A stretch of DNA of 64,000 nucleotides, from the NCBI GenBank assembly GCA_009728235.1, contig WNZI01000006.1:1-64000 (forward strand), written 5' to 3'. Positions within the stretch are counted from its first letter, which is position 1. Each line of letters starts with the position of its first letter. The stretch comes from Vibrio cholerae (lineage in GTDB: Bacteria; Actinomycetota; Actinomycetes; Actinomycetales; Micrococcaceae). The position numbers were made by a program, and so were the translations under genes. The notes under the pieces are model-generated. The model searched no databases. It was not told where the DNA came from and saw nothing but the letters and a program-made list of their open reading frames with translations. Below are positions 1 through 8,892 of this stretch, piece after piece.

Positions 1-157
1 TTCCCGACCATGCGCCGGAGCCCGAGGTCTCGGCCGCGAGCAGGGCGCCGAGTGACAGGGTTGCGCCGGCGCCCACGCCTCCGAGTACCTGGGCGACGAC
101 GAGGACCCGGATGACCCGGCGCTGCTGTTCCCGCTGCTCGTCCTGCTCCTGGTCCAC
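1..157 (-). CDS. MFS transporter, N-terminal part (runs off window)
   Basis: Only about 52 codons are present, reading off the left edge on the minus strand. The start chosen is a GTG at 157, preceded by an AGGAG ribosome site. After a charged Q/E/R-rich head comes one hydrophobic segment, VLVVAQVLGGVGAGATLSLG, typical of the first helix of actinobacterial major facilitator permeases, followed by an ALLAAETSGSGAWSG turn seen in drug/sugar MFS proteins. The gene sits downstream of the molybdo-oxidoreductase gene but is separated from it by a strong hairpin, so it is probably transcribed on its own. Substrate cannot be told from this fragment. Confidence 0.6.
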   Translation of the reverse strand, partial: MDQEQDEQREQQRRVIRVLVVAQVLGGVGAGATLSLGALLAAETSGSGAWSG

Positions 158-215
158 CGTTCAGCTCCTCCTGGTCGGGACCGGAGCAGTCTATCGGCGG
201 GGTACGGCGAAGGGA

Positions 216-256
216 CGAAGGGCCACCGTCCTCCGGAGGAGATCGGTGGCCCTTCG
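216..256 (-). terminator. Hairpin terminator after the FdhF/YdeP gene
   Basis: A 13-bp perfect inverted repeat (216-228 CGAAGGGCCACCG with 244-256) encloses a loop that itself contains the palindrome TCCTCCGGAGGA (229-240). It lies 18 bases beyond the stop codon at 274 and before the next minus-strand start at 157. No long U tract follows, which is usual in high-GC actinobacteria. Confidence 0.75.
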
Positions 257-273
257 ATTCGGCCTCTCAGCCG

Positions 274-2688
274 TCAGGCGTTCGCTGCCTCCGCTTCCTT
301 CGCAGGCGCTTCGGTTCGTGCGGCCGGGAACCCGTCCGCCTCGGCCTCGGGCTGGGCGGTCGCCTCGGAGTCGTGCTGCGACGGCGCCGTGTGGGTGCTC
401 GGCTCGAAACGGACGATGATCTGCTTCGAGACCGGAGTGTTGCTGCCCTCCGCCACCTCTTCGAGGGGTACCAGCACGTTGGCCTCCGGGTAGTAGGCCG
501 CCGCGCAACCGCGGGCGGTCGGGTAGGAGACCACCCGGAAGGCACGCAGGACGCGGAGCACGCCGTCGTCGTACACGCCGTGGATGTCGACGTTCTGGCC
601 GTCCTTCAGGCCGAGCTCCGCGATGTCCTCCGGGTTGATGAACACCACGTGGCGGCCCTTCTTGATCCCGCGGTAGCGATCGTTGTAGCCGTAGATGGTG
701 GTGTTCCACTGATCGTGCGAGCGCAGCGACTGCAGGATCAGCGTGCCTTCGGGACGCTCGAGGTACTCGAGGTCGTTGACGGTGAGGACGGCCTTGCCGG
801 TCGGAGTGTTGAAGGTGCGCGAGTCCCGGGGGCCGTTCGGCAGGATGAAGCCGCCCTCCTGGCGGATCTTCTGGTTGTAGTCCTCGCAGCCCTCGACCAC
901 GTGTGAGATGTGCTCCCGGATGAGGTCGTAATCCTTCTCGAACCCTTCCCAGTCGGCGTCGATCTTGCCGTCGATCGTGGCCCGGGCGAGCCTGCTGATG
1001 ATCGCGGGTTCGGACAGCAGGTTCTCGGAGACCGGCTCGACGCTGCCCCAGGACGGGTGGACGGCGCAGACGGTGTCCTCGACCGAGACGAACTGCACCC
1101 CGGTGGCCTGGCGGTCGATCTCCGTGCGCCCCTTGCAGGGCAGGATGAGCGCTTCCTTGCCGGTCACCAGGTGCGAGCGGTTGAGCTTGATCGAGATCTG
1201 CACCGTCATGTCGGTGTTCTCGAACGCCTGCTCGGCGACGTGGGTGTCGGAGATCGCCGAGACCAGGTTCCCGCCGAGGGCCACGAAGGCCTTCACCTGG
1301 CCGTCGCGCATGCGGCGGATGGTCTCGACGGCGTCGGCGCCGTGCTCGCGGGGCGGTTCGAAGTTGAACTCCTTGCCGAGCGCGTCCATGAAGGTGGGCG
1401 GCATCTGCTCCCAGATGCCCATGGTGCGGTCACCCTGCACATTGCTGTGCCCGCGGATGGGGGAGGCGCCGGCGCCCGGCTTGCCCATGTTGCCGCGCAG
1501 GAGCAGGAGGTTGATCATCTCCTTGATGGTCGCGACACCCTTCTTCTGCTGGGTGATGCCCATCGCCCACGTGATGATGACCTTGTCCGCCGCCAGGTAA
1601 CGGGCGGCGAGTTCGTCGATCTCCTCCGAGCGCAGGCCCGTGGCTTCGAGGACGACGGCTTCGTCGAGGGTGAGGAGGTACTCGCGGAGCTCGTCGAGGC
1701 CCTCGCAGTGCTCCTCGAGGAACGCGTGGTCCAAGACCGTGCCGGGGTTCTTCGCTTCGGCTTCGAACACCCGCTTGGAGACGGCCTGGAGCAGTGCCAT
1801 GTCACCGCCGAGCCGCACCTGGATGAACTGGTCCGCGATCTCGGTACCCTTGCCGGCGACACCGCGCACGGTCTGCGGGTTCTTGTACCGCTTGAGGGCG
1901 GCCTCGGGCAGTGGGTTGACCGCGACGATCTGCCCGCCGTTGCGCTTGCACGCCTCGAGCTCGGTGAGCATGCGCGGGTGGTTCGTCCCCGGGTTCTGGC
2001 CCATGACGATGATGAGGTCGGCGTCGGCGTAGTCGTCGAACGTGACGGTGGCCTTGCCGATGCCGATCGTCTGGCCCATGGCCCAGCCGGAGGACTCGTG
2101 GCACATGTTCGAGCAGTCGGGCAGGTTGTTGGTGCCGAAGGCCCGGACGAACAGCTGGTACAGGAACGCCGCCTCGTTCGAGGTTCGGCCGCTGGTGTAG
2201 AACGCTGCCTCGTCGGGGGAGTCGAGGCTCTTGAGCTTGTCGCCCACGATCTCGAAGGCCTCGTCCCAGCTGACCGGGCGGTAGTGGTCCTCGCCGGCCG
2301 GCTTGTAGAGCGGCTCGGTGAGGCGTCCCTGCATGCCCAGCCAGTACTCGGACCGCTGGCGGAGATCACTGATGGAGTTCTCCGCCCAGAAGTCGGAGGA
2401 GATGACCACGGGTGCGGCTTCCCAGGTGACGGCCTTCGCGCCGTTTTCGCAGAACTCGAAGGTCTTCCGCTTGGCGGGGTCGGGCCAGGCGCAGCTGGGA
2501 CAGTCGAAGCCGTCCTTGTGGTTCATCTTCAGCACGGTCTTGAGCGTCCGCTCGATGCCCATGTGCTCGATCGCGGGCTTCATCGAGTGGTAGACGCCCG
2601 GGATGCCCGCCGCCCACTCCTTCGGCCTGTCCTCCACCTTGAGGTTCTTCTCGTCGGCTTCCTCTACGCGGGGTTCCTTGCGCTTCAT
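274..2688 (-). CDS. FdhF/YdeP family molybdopterin oxidoreductase
   Basis: Cytoplasmic oxidoreductase alpha subunit of the bis-MGD molybdoenzyme superfamily, FdhF/YdeP branch, about 804 residues. The N-terminal signature WAAGIPGVYHSM followed by DCPSCAWPDP is characteristic of this branch; the central domain carries the VMGQNPGTNHPRM and GNMGKPGAGASPIRGHSNVQ stretches around the cofactor. The last ~130 residues form the molydop-binding domain (SHDQWNTTIYGYNDRYRG), ending in an Ala/Glu-rich tail. I chose the ATG at 2688 because family members begin close to the N(L)KV..WAAG segment; an in-frame GTG at 2724 is an alternative. The family is often called a formate dehydrogenase but the substrate is usually unproven. 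It is divergent from a marR-efflux operon, which may respond to the same stress. Confidence 0.9.
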   Translation of the reverse strand: MKRKEPRVEEADEKNLKVEDRPKEWAAGIPGVYHSMKPAIEHMGIERTLKTVLKMNHKDGFDCPSCAWPDPAKRKTFEFCENGAKAVTWEAAPVVISSDFWAENSISDLRQRSEYWLGMQGRLTEPLYKPAGEDHYRPVSWDEAFEIVGDKLKSLDSPDEAAFYTSGRTSNEAAFLYQLFVRAFGTNNLPDCSNMCHESSGWAMGQTIGIGKATVTFDDYADADLIIVMGQNPGTNHPRMLTELEACKRNGGQIVAVNPLPEAALKRYKNPQTVRGVAGKGTEIADQFIQVRLGGDMALLQAVSKRVFEAEAKNPGTVLDHAFLEEHCEGLDELREYLLTLDEAVVLEATGLRSEEIDELAARYLAADKVIITWAMGITQQKKGVATIKEMINLLLLRGNMGKPGAGASPIRGHSNVQGDRTMGIWEQMPPTFMDALGKEFNFEPPREHGADAVETIRRMRDGQVKAFVALGGNLVSAISDTHVAEQAFENTDMTVQISIKLNRSHLVTGKEALILPCKGRTEIDRQATGVQFVSVEDTVCAVHPSWGSVEPVSENLLSEPAIISRLARATIDGKIDADWEGFEKDYDLIREHISHVVEGCEDYNQKIRQEGGFILPNGPRDSRTFNTPTGKAVLTVNDLEYLERPEGTLILQSLRSHDQWNTTIYGYNDRYRGIKKGRHVVFINPEDIAELGLKDGQNVDIHGVYDDGVLRVLRAFRVVSYPTARGCAAAYYPEANVLVPLEEVAEGSNTPVSKQIIVRFEPSTHTAPSQHDSEATAQPEAEADGFPAARTEAPAKEAEAANA

Positions 2689-2843
2689 GGCGAATGTCCT
2701 GTTCCGCGCCCCACTGATGGGCACTCGTTGGTCCTGCTGGCCTTCGGTATCAGGCCTAACAGGGTGGAGGCCTGTGCCGCAAGCACCGGTCGCCGATCGA
2801 CCGCTTGCTTGACGCCCATGAACAGGGACGGAGGACCATTTAC

Positions 2844-2896
2844 TTAGTTGACCTAACCAATGGTCAGGAGTACCGTTACTTAGAGCAACGAACTAA
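2844..2896 (+). promoter_or_regulatory. marR promoter with two candidate MarR operators
   Basis: A -35 TTGACC (2848-2853) and -10 TACCGT (2871-2876) are 17 bases apart. The -35 lies inside TTAG-N5-CTAA (2844-2856); a second TTAG-N9-CTAA spans 2880-2896 around the expected start of transcription. Such TTAG/CTAA half-sites are common in MarR operators, so autorepression is likely. The binding assignment is inference. Confidence 0.55.
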
Positions 2897-2915
2897 AAGG
2901 GAAGCAGGAGCACGA

Positions 2916-3425
2916 ATGTCGGTAGCGCAGGACACTGCTGCCCAGCTGGTGCAGAACATCTTCGACCTGCAGCGAGCCCTGCGGGGTGTCACCGCCTCGG
3001 GAACGAAGCACTCGGACCTCGGCGCCGCGCACACCGCGGTCCTGTTCTTCATCCGGGAGGGGGGCGCCCTGCGTGCCTCGGCACTGGCGGGCAAGCTCGG
3101 TATCGGCCCGTCAGCCCTGAGCCGGCATCTCGCCGACCTCGAGGAATCGGGTCTCGTGGTCCGTAGTCCTGATCCACTGGACCGCCGGGCATGCCTGCTC
3201 TCCCTGAGCGGCCAGGGAGAGCTCTATCTCGCCGAGACCTACGAGCGCAGGGCCGAGAACCTGCGGCAGATCCTCTCCGACTGGACCGAGAGCGAGGCCG
3301 AAACGGCGTCGTCCTCGGTGCAACACCTCACCCGGGCTCTCCGCTCCGCAACCCCACCCAGCACGGGCAACGACGGCCGTCACCATCTGGACACCGCGTC
3401 CGACATCACGAAGGAAGAACACTGA
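2916..3425 (+). CDS. MarR family transcriptional regulator
   Basis: Winged-helix regulator of about 169 residues. The start at 2916 (MSVAQDTAAQ) is set by a GCAGGAG ribosome site; an upstream in-frame extension would run through the promoter and is rejected. The DNA-binding helix is in LRASALAGKLGIGPSALSRH, followed by the wing SPDPLDRRACLLSLSGQG, which has the DxR signature of MarR wings. It overlaps the downstream efflux gene by one base (TGATG), so the two are translationally coupled. The expected role is ligand-relieved repression of that transporter and of itself. A low-complexity tail (residues ~145-169) is probably disordered. Confidence 0.9.
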   Translation: MSVAQDTAAQLVQNIFDLQRALRGVTASGTKHSDLGAAHTAVLFFIREGGALRASALAGKLGIGPSALSRHLADLEESGLVVRSPDPLDRRACLLSLSGQGELYLAETYERRAENLRQILSDWTESEAETASSSVQHLTRALRSATPPSTGNDGRHHLDTASDITKEEH

Positions 3426-5161
3426 TGGCCACCCATTCCGCCAAGGCCAAGCCCCGGAAGCCCGAACGATCCGCTGCCGCGCCGCAGCACGGCGAGCCCA
3501 TGACCCACAAGCAGATCCTGCAGGCCCTCACCGGGCTGCTGGCCGGGCTCTTCACGGCCATCCTGAGCAGCACCATCGTGGCCAATGCGCTGCCCACGAT
3601 CATGAGCGACCTCAACGGCTCCCAGACGGATTTCGCCTGGGTCATCACCGCCGCGCTGCTCGCCAACGCCGCGACCACGCCGATCTGGGGCAAGTTCGCC
3701 GACCTGTTCGACAAGAAGGTCCTCGTCCAGGTCAGCATCGTGATCTTCGTGGCGGGTTCGGTCCTCGCCGGTTTCGCGCAGACCATCCCGCTGCTGCTGA
3801 CGGCGCGCGTCATCCAGGGCGTCGCGATGGGCGGTCTGACCGCCCTGGCCCAGGCCATCATCGGCACCATCATCGCCCCGCGTGAGCGCGGCCGGTACTC
3901 CGGCTACATGGGCGGCGTCATGGCCGTCGCGACGGCGGGCGGCCCCCTCCTCGGCGGCTTCATCGTCGACTCCCCCCTCGGCTGGCGCTGGACGTTCTTC
4001 GTCTGCGTGCCGCTCGCCATCATCGCGCTGGTCCTGCTCCAGATCACCCTGAAGCTCCCCGACACCCGGCGCAAGGCCCACATCGACTGGCTCGGATCCG
4101 CCCTGCTGACCGCCGGCGTGAGCCTCCTGCTCATCTGGGTCTCCTTCGCCGGCAAGGAGGGCTACTACGAGTGGTTCTCCCGCGAGAGCGCCCTCATGGT
4201 CGGCGGCAGTGTCATCCTGCTGGCTCTCCTGCTCGTCGTCGAGACCAAGGCGACCGAGCCCATCATCCCGCTGAAGATCATCTCCGAGCGCACGACGGCG
4301 CTCGCCATCATCGCCTCGATCGCCGTGGGCATCGCACTGTTCGCCAGCTCGAGCTACCTGGGCCAGTACTACCAGGTGGCCCGCGGGGCGACGCCGACCG
4401 AGGCCGGCCTGCTGACCCTTCCGATGATCGCCGGCAACCTGATCGGTTCCATCGGGGCCGGCCAGCTCGTCACCAAGTACGGCAAGTGGAAGCGGTACCT
4501 CGTTGCCGGTTCCCTGTTCCTCATCGCGGGCCTCGGCTTCGCCGGGACCATCGACCACCTGACCGAACTCTGGCTCGTGGGCATCTACACCTTCGTCTTC
4601 GGCCTCGGCCTCGGCCTGATGCTGCAGAACCTCGTCCTCGCGGTCCAGAACACGGTCGCGGTGCGGGACATCGGATCGGCCAGCGCTTCCGTGGCCTTCT
4701 TCCGCTCGCTGGGTGGAGCTGCGGGCGTCGCCGTCCTGGGCGCCATCCTCGGCACGCAGGTGGAGAGCAAGACCACCGCCGGCCTCGCCGCCGCGGGCGT
4801 CCCGACCACGGGGGGCGCTGCCGGCGGCTCACTCGACCTGGTGGATCTTCCCGCACCGATCGCCGAGATCGTGCGGGCCGCCTACGGGGACAGCACGGCC
4901 ATGATCTTCCTGATCACGGCGGTCATCGCGGTCATCGGACTCGTCTGCGTCCTGTTCATCAGGGAGACGCCGCTGCGCCGCACGGTCGACTTCGCCCAGG
5001 CTGCCCCTGCAGGTCCTGCAGCGTCGGTCTCACCCGCGGCCACGGGTGGTACGCCAGCCGTCGCCGGCGCACCGTCCGCCGCGACGCACGACGAGTCGGT
5101 GGACAGGGACCTGTCCGGACTCGACGCCGACGCCGCCGACCGGGCGGAGTCCCGGCGGTAG
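3425..5161 (+). CDS. DHA2-family MFS multidrug efflux transporter
   Basis: Integral membrane drug:proton antiporter of 578 residues, EmrB/QacA subfamily with 14 predicted helices. Motif C-like AVATAGGPLLGGFIVD (after helix 4) and motif A-like WGKFADLFDKK (loop 2-3) are visible, as is the N-terminal LSSTIVANALPTI motif of DHA2 proteins. The start ATG at 3425 overlaps the marR stop and is preceded by GAAGGA. The C-terminal ~70 residues are a hydrophilic Ala/Pro-rich tail. A marR-emrB operon of this kind typically exports lipophilic toxicants that also bind the regulator. The actual substrate is not visible. Confidence 0.92.
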   Translation: MATHSAKAKPRKPERSAAAPQHGEPMTHKQILQALTGLLAGLFTAILSSTIVANALPTIMSDLNGSQTDFAWVITAALLANAATTPIWGKFADLFDKKVLVQVSIVIFVAGSVLAGFAQTIPLLLTARVIQGVAMGGLTALAQAIIGTIIAPRERGRYSGYMGGVMAVATAGGPLLGGFIVDSPLGWRWTFFVCVPLAIIALVLLQITLKLPDTRRKAHIDWLGSALLTAGVSLLLIWVSFAGKEGYYEWFSRESALMVGGSVILLALLLVVETKATEPIIPLKIISERTTALAIIASIAVGIALFASSSYLGQYYQVARGATPTEAGLLTLPMIAGNLIGSIGAGQLVTKYGKWKRYLVAGSLFLIAGLGFAGTIDHLTELWLVGIYTFVFGLGLGLMLQNLVLAVQNTVAVRDIGSASASVAFFRSLGGAAGVAVLGAILGTQVESKTTAGLAAAGVPTTGGAAGGSLDLVDLPAPIAEIVRAAYGDSTAMIFLITAVIAVIGLVCVLFIRETPLRRTVDFAQAAPAGPAASVSPAATGGTPAVAGAPSAATHDESVDRDLSGLDADAADRAESRR

Positions 5162-5177
5162 TCCGGATCGTTCGGGC

Positions 5178-5213
5178 ACAGCAGGCCATCGGGGCAACCC
5201 GGTGGCCTGCTGT
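5178..5213 (+). terminator. Hairpin terminator after the efflux operon
   Basis: An 11-bp inverted repeat, ACAGCAGGCCA (5178-5188) with TGGCCTGCTGT (5203-5213), closes a 14-base loop 16 bases past the stop at 5161. Confidence 0.7.
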
Positions 5214-5299
5214 CGTACCGGCAGGCCCTGGGGAACCGGGGATCGATCGAACCGTGGGCCCCAGAACCACGAGGAATGCTCCCTCGTCCGATACACCTC

Positions 5300-5357
5300 T
5301 TGTCCTGGTCCCGAATGTGACGTAGCGTACATCCCACCGGTCGTCGAAACGTTTAGA
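5300..5357 (+). promoter_or_regulatory. lacI promoter and LacI-type operator
   Basis: A -35 TTGTCC (5300-5305) and -10 TAGCGT (5323-5328) are separated by 17 bases. The operator TCGAAACGTTTAGA (5344-5357) lies just after the expected transcription start. It differs at one position from the perfect palindrome in front of the binding-protein gene at 6483, which supports autoregulation by the adjacent LacI protein. Confidence 0.65.
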
Positions 5358-5412
5358 CGGCCGTTCCCGGGTCGCCTCGATCCGGGAATCCAGAGCGGAC
5401 ATCGGAGTCGGT

Positions 5413-6429
5413 ATGGCCAACATCCACGACGTGGCACGCGTCGCAGGTGTGTCCATCAGCACTGTCTCCTATGCCCTGAGCGGCAAGCGGCCCATCGGCG
5501 AGAAGACCCGGCTCCGGATCGACGAGGCGGTACGCGAGCTGGACTACATGCCCAATGCCGCCGGCCGGATGCTCGCCGGCACGAGGACCCGGATCTTCGC
5601 CCTGACGGCCCCGCTGAGAAGTGACACGTACGCCCCGGCGCACATGGCCTTCGTCCTCGCGGTGGCGACGGCGGCGCGGAAGTACGACTACGACGTCCTG
5701 CTGCTGACCGAGGACGAAGCGACCGACGGACTCCGCAGGGTCTCGGCGAGCAGGCTGGTGGACGGCATCATCGTGCTCGACGTCGCCATCCACGACGAGC
5801 GGGCGGACCTCGTGCGCTCGCTCGGCGTACCGGCTGCGCTCATCGGCGTGCCGGGAGATCCAGCCGGGCTCATCTGCGTGGACCTCGACTTCGAGGCAGC
5901 TGCCGCCCTGGCGGTGGACCGCCTGGTCGACGCCGGTCACACCTGCCTGGCCTTGCTGGGCCATCCGGAAGCCGTGTACGAGTGGGGATCCAACTTCCCC
6001 ACCCGGTTCCGCGACGGCTTCCTGCGCCGGGCGGCCGAGCGGGGGGTGTCGGCCACGTTCTCGATGGTCGAGAAGGATCCCCGGCTGGCCCGCACGGCGC
6101 TGTTCGCCGCACTCGACGGCGACCCGGTGCCCACCGGCGTCGTCGTGCACGCGGAGGAGGGCGTCTACAAGACCATCCTCGAGGGCGTGGCAGCGCGCGG
6201 ACTGTCCATCCCGGGCGACCTGTCGGTGATCGCGGGCGTTCCCACCTTCGACACGGCCTCGTTCACCCCTCCTCTGGATGTCATCCCGCTGATCCCGGCG
6301 GATTCCTGTACCCGCGCCGTCGAGCTGGTGGTCGAGCAGCTCGACGACACCGTCGCACCGCGCGTCGAACTCGTCGCGCCCACATACCGCGACCGGGGTT
6401 CGGTCGCGGCACCCCGTCCGGGCTCCTAG
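5413..6429 (+). CDS. LacI family transcriptional regulator of the alpha-xyloside locus
   Basis: A 338-residue LacI/GalR repressor. Residues 1-50 form the helix-turn-helix plus hinge helix: ATG-ANIHDVARVAGVSISTVSY, with the second part ALSGKRPIGEKTRLRI. The rest is a periplasmic-binding-protein-like effector domain. The gene starts the locus lacI / binding protein / two permeases / GH31, and its operators (5344 and 6483) are nearly identical. The inducer is therefore expected to be the imported xyloside or its product. The effector identity is inferred from the GH31 enzyme only. Confidence 0.92.
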   Translation: MANIHDVARVAGVSISTVSYALSGKRPIGEKTRLRIDEAVRELDYMPNAAGRMLAGTRTRIFALTAPLRSDTYAPAHMAFVLAVATAARKYDYDVLLLTEDEATDGLRRVSASRLVDGIIVLDVAIHDERADLVRSLGVPAALIGVPGDPAGLICVDLDFEAAAALAVDRLVDAGHTCLALLGHPEAVYEWGSNFPTRFRDGFLRRAAERGVSATFSMVEKDPRLARTALFAALDGDPVPTGVVVHAEEGVYKTILEGVAARGLSIPGDLSVIAGVPTFDTASFTPPLDVIPLIPADSCTRAVELVVEQLDDTVAPRVELVAPTYRDRGSVAAPRPGS

Positions 6430-6482
6430 CGCCGGCGTCCCATCCACCAGATCCACCTCGACGTACCACCTCCACCGCAAAA

Positions 6483-6496
6483 TCGAAACGTTTCGA
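6483..6496 (+). promoter_or_regulatory. LacI-type operator before the ABC/alpha-xylosidase operon
   Basis: TCGAAACGTTTCGA is a perfect 14-base palindrome with the central CG typical of LacI-family operators. It lies 47 bases before the binding-protein start codon and matches the site upstream of lacI at 13 of 14 positions. Confidence 0.8.
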
Positions 6497-6543
6497 CACA
6501 CCGTCGGTCGGCACCCTTCGCCGGCCACTACAAAGGAGTAGGC

Positions 6544-7845
6544 ATGAAGAACAGCAGATTGATCCTCGGAGCGGCGCTCACCGCCGCCGCACTCACCCTG
6601 TCGGGATGCTCCGGCTCCGGATCGGGATCGGACGCCGGAGGGGAGGGGGACACCCTCAAGCTCTGGCACTTCGAGAGCGAGACGAGCGCCATGGGGATCG
6701 CCTGGACGGAGGCGATCAAGGTGTTCGAGGAGGAGACCGGCGCGACCGTCGAGTTCGAGGAGCGGAGCTTCGAGCAGATCCGTTCCACGGCGAGCCAGGT
6801 CCTCAACTCCGATGAGGCCCCCGACCTCCTGGAGTACAACAAGGGCAATGCCACGGCCGGCCTGCTCTCGAGCCAGGGCCTGCTGAGCAACCTCGACGAG
6901 GCAGTCGAGGAATACGGCTGGGACGACAAGTTGGCGCCGTCCCTGCAGACCACTGCGAAGTACGACGAGCAGGGCATCATGGGCTCGGGCAGCTGGTTCG
7001 GTGTCCCCAACTACGGGGAGTTCGTGGAGGTCTACTACAACGAGGACATGTTCGCCGAGGCGGGCCTCGAGGTCCCCACGACGCTCGACGAGTTCGAGGA
7101 CGTCCTGCAGGCGTTCACCGACAAGGGCATCACCCCGATGGCGCAGTCCGCCGCGGAATACCCGCTCGGGCAGCTCTGGTACCAGCTCGCCCTGACGCAG
7201 GCCGATCGCGGCTGGGTCGAGGACTACCAGCTGTACAAGAACCCGGTGGACTGGCAGGGCGAGGAGATCTCCTTCGCCACCGAGACCGTCAAGGACTGGA
7301 CGGACAAGGGATTCATCTCCACCAACGCCACGGGCTCGACGGCGGAGGACGCCGGCACGGCGTTCATCAACGGTACCAACCCGATCTTCTTCTCCGGCAG
7401 CTGGTGGCACAACCGCTTCACCACCGAGGCCACGGGCTTCGAGTGGGGCACCTTCCTCTTCCCCGAGGCGGAACTGGCACCCGGATCGGCGGGCAACATG
7501 TGGGCCGTACCGGAGAACGCGGCCAACAAGGAACTCGCCTACGAGTTCATCGACATCACGATGCGCCCCGAGATCCAGAACCTCATCGGCAACAACGGCG
7601 GGGTACCGGTCGCTGCGGATCCGGCGGACATCACGGACGAGAAGAGCTCCGAACTGATCGCCAACTTCAACGAGCTGACCGAGCGGGACGGCATCGCCTT
7701 CTACCCGGACTGGCCCACGCCCACCTTCTACGACGAGCTGAACGCAGGCCTGCAGGAGCTCATGAACGGCACGAAGTCCCCGGAGCAGGTCCAGGAGCAG
7801 ATCGGCGAGCAGTACCAGAGCGGCGTCGACGACATCGTCGGCTGA
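6544..7845 (+). CDS. ABC transporter sugar-binding lipoprotein
   Basis: Extracellular solute-binding protein (family 1, 433 residues) that delivers an oligosaccharide to the two downstream permeases. The N-terminus is a lipoprotein signal peptide ending in LTLSGC, so it is anchored to the outer face of the membrane by a lipidated Cys at ~22, followed by a Gly/Ser linker. A clear AAAGGAG precedes the ATG. Mature domains show LKLWHFESET at the start and GSWWHN around residue 285, typical of sugar-binding proteins. No ATPase gene is in the operon, as is usual for MsiK-type shared ATPases in actinobacteria. Substrate is inferred to be an alpha-xylosylated oligosaccharide. Confidence 0.93.
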   Translation: MKNSRLILGAALTAAALTLSGCSGSGSGSDAGGEGDTLKLWHFESETSAMGIAWTEAIKVFEEETGATVEFEERSFEQIRSTASQVLNSDEAPDLLEYNKGNATAGLLSSQGLLSNLDEAVEEYGWDDKLAPSLQTTAKYDEQGIMGSGSWFGVPNYGEFVEVYYNEDMFAEAGLEVPTTLDEFEDVLQAFTDKGITPMAQSAAEYPLGQLWYQLALTQADRGWVEDYQLYKNPVDWQGEEISFATETVKDWTDKGFISTNATGSTAEDAGTAFINGTNPIFFSGSWWHNRFTTEATGFEWGTFLFPEAELAPGSAGNMWAVPENAANKELAYEFIDITMRPEIQNLIGNNGGVPVAADPADITDEKSSELIANFNELTERDGIAFYPDWPTPTFYDELNAGLQELMNGTKSPEQVQEQIGEQYQSGVDDIVG

Positions 7846-7851
7846 CCCCCG

Positions 7852-7892
7852 GCCCGTGCCGCCGGACCCTTCGACGGTCCGGCGGCACGGGC
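7852..7892 (+). promoter_or_regulatory. Intercistronic stem-loop between binding protein and permease genes
   Basis: A 17-bp perfect stem (7852-7868 with 7876-7892) and 7-base loop lie directly after the binding-protein stop. Such hairpins commonly protect the upstream mRNA or partly terminate, giving more binding protein than permease. That function is inferred. Confidence 0.7.
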
Positions 7893-7929
7893 ACCTCCCG
7901 CCTACCCCCGCCCTCGAAGGTGCAAAACC

Positions 7930-8892
7930 ATGGCGATCGCAACCCGGTCGAAGCAGCGCGCCCCGCGCTCCAGTGCCACCCCCAGCCTCATCCCGGGCTC
8001 CCGCAGCAGTTCCTTCTGGTTCTACCTGCTGCCCGGCCTCACCCTCCTCACGCTCATCATCGTGATTCCGCTGCTGTGGAACGTCTACCTCACCTTCACC
8101 TCGTACCGCGGCATCCGTCCGCCCGAGTTCATCGGCCTCGAGAACTGGGTGGAACTGTTCGGCGACACCACGTTCTGGACCTCGTTCCGCAACTCGGTCG
8201 CGATGATCGTCGCGATGGTGGTGGTGCCCACCGTGGTGGGCCTGGTCCTGGCCGCGATGCTCTTCGACCTGATCGGCCGCAAGTTCGGTGGCCGCCTCGC
8301 CAGCTTCCTCCGCGCCACCTACTACCTGCCGCAGATCCTGCCCGGCGTCATCGCAGCCATCGTGATCGGCTGGATCCTCCGGCCCGAGAACGGTGCCCTC
8401 AACCAGGTGCTCGCCGCCGTGGGGCTGGGCACCTTCCAGGGCAACTGGCTCGGGAACCCGGACACAGCCCTGCCGAGCATCATGATCATCATGGTCTGGG
8501 TGCAGCTGGGCTATCCCGTGGTGATCTTCATGGCTGCCCTGCAGCGCGTCGACCCGGAACTCTACGAGGCCGCGGAGCTCGACGGCGCCAACTGGTTCCA
8601 GCGTTTCCGCGCCATCACCGTGAGCATCATCCGGCCCGAGATCTTCGTGGTCACCCTCACCTGCGCCATCGCCGCGCTCAAGGTCTTCGGCCCCATCTAC
8701 GCCCTGACCGGCGGAGGGCCCGGCACCTCGACGATCGTCCCCGCGTACTACGCGTACAGCGAGTTCTTCCAGTCCCAGCAGGTGGGCTACGGCGCAACCA
8801 TCGCCACCGCGCTGACGGTGGTCATTGCCGTCGTCAGCATCATCTTCGTCCTCGTCCAGACGAGGCTCGAGCGCAGTGAGGAGGCACGCTGA
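7930..8892 (+). CDS. Carbohydrate ABC transporter permease (MalF type)
   Basis: Inner-membrane permease of 320 residues with six predicted helices, the first at residues ~35-60 (FYLLPGLTLLTLIIVIPLLW). The EAA loop that contacts the ATPase is EAAELDGANWFQRFRAITVS near residue 215. It overlaps the next permease gene by one base (TGATG). Together with it and the upstream lipoprotein it forms a CUT1-type importer. The YxPGlt-type ending GGGPGTST is the usual MalF-like periplasmic loop. Confidence 0.93.
   Translation: MAIATRSKQRAPRSSATPSLIPGSRSSSFWFYLLPGLTLLTLIIVIPLLWNVYLTFTSYRGIRPPEFIGLENWVELFGDTTFWTSFRNSVAMIVAMVVVPTVVGLVLAAMLFDLIGRKFGGRLASFLRATYYLPQILPGVIAAIVIGWILRPENGALNQVLAAVGLGTFQGNWLGNPDTALPSIMIIMVWVQLGYPVVIFMAALQRVDPELYEAAELDGANWFQRFRAITVSIIRPEIFVVTLTCAIAALKVFGPIYALTGGGPGTSTIVPAYYAYSEFFQSQQVGYGATIATALTVVIAVVSIIFVLVQTRLERSEEAR

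Noticed and set aside
910-2847. A 645-codon open frame on the plus strand opposite the molybdo-oxidoreductase
   Set aside because: Its Val/Asp/Arg/Gly-rich product is a mirror of the GC-rich coding strand; the opposite strand encodes a clear FdhF/YdeP protein.
5353-7410. A 685-codon minus-strand frame opposite lacI and the binding-protein gene
   Set aside because: It spans two recognisable plus-strand genes and their operators, has no domain, and shows antisense composition.
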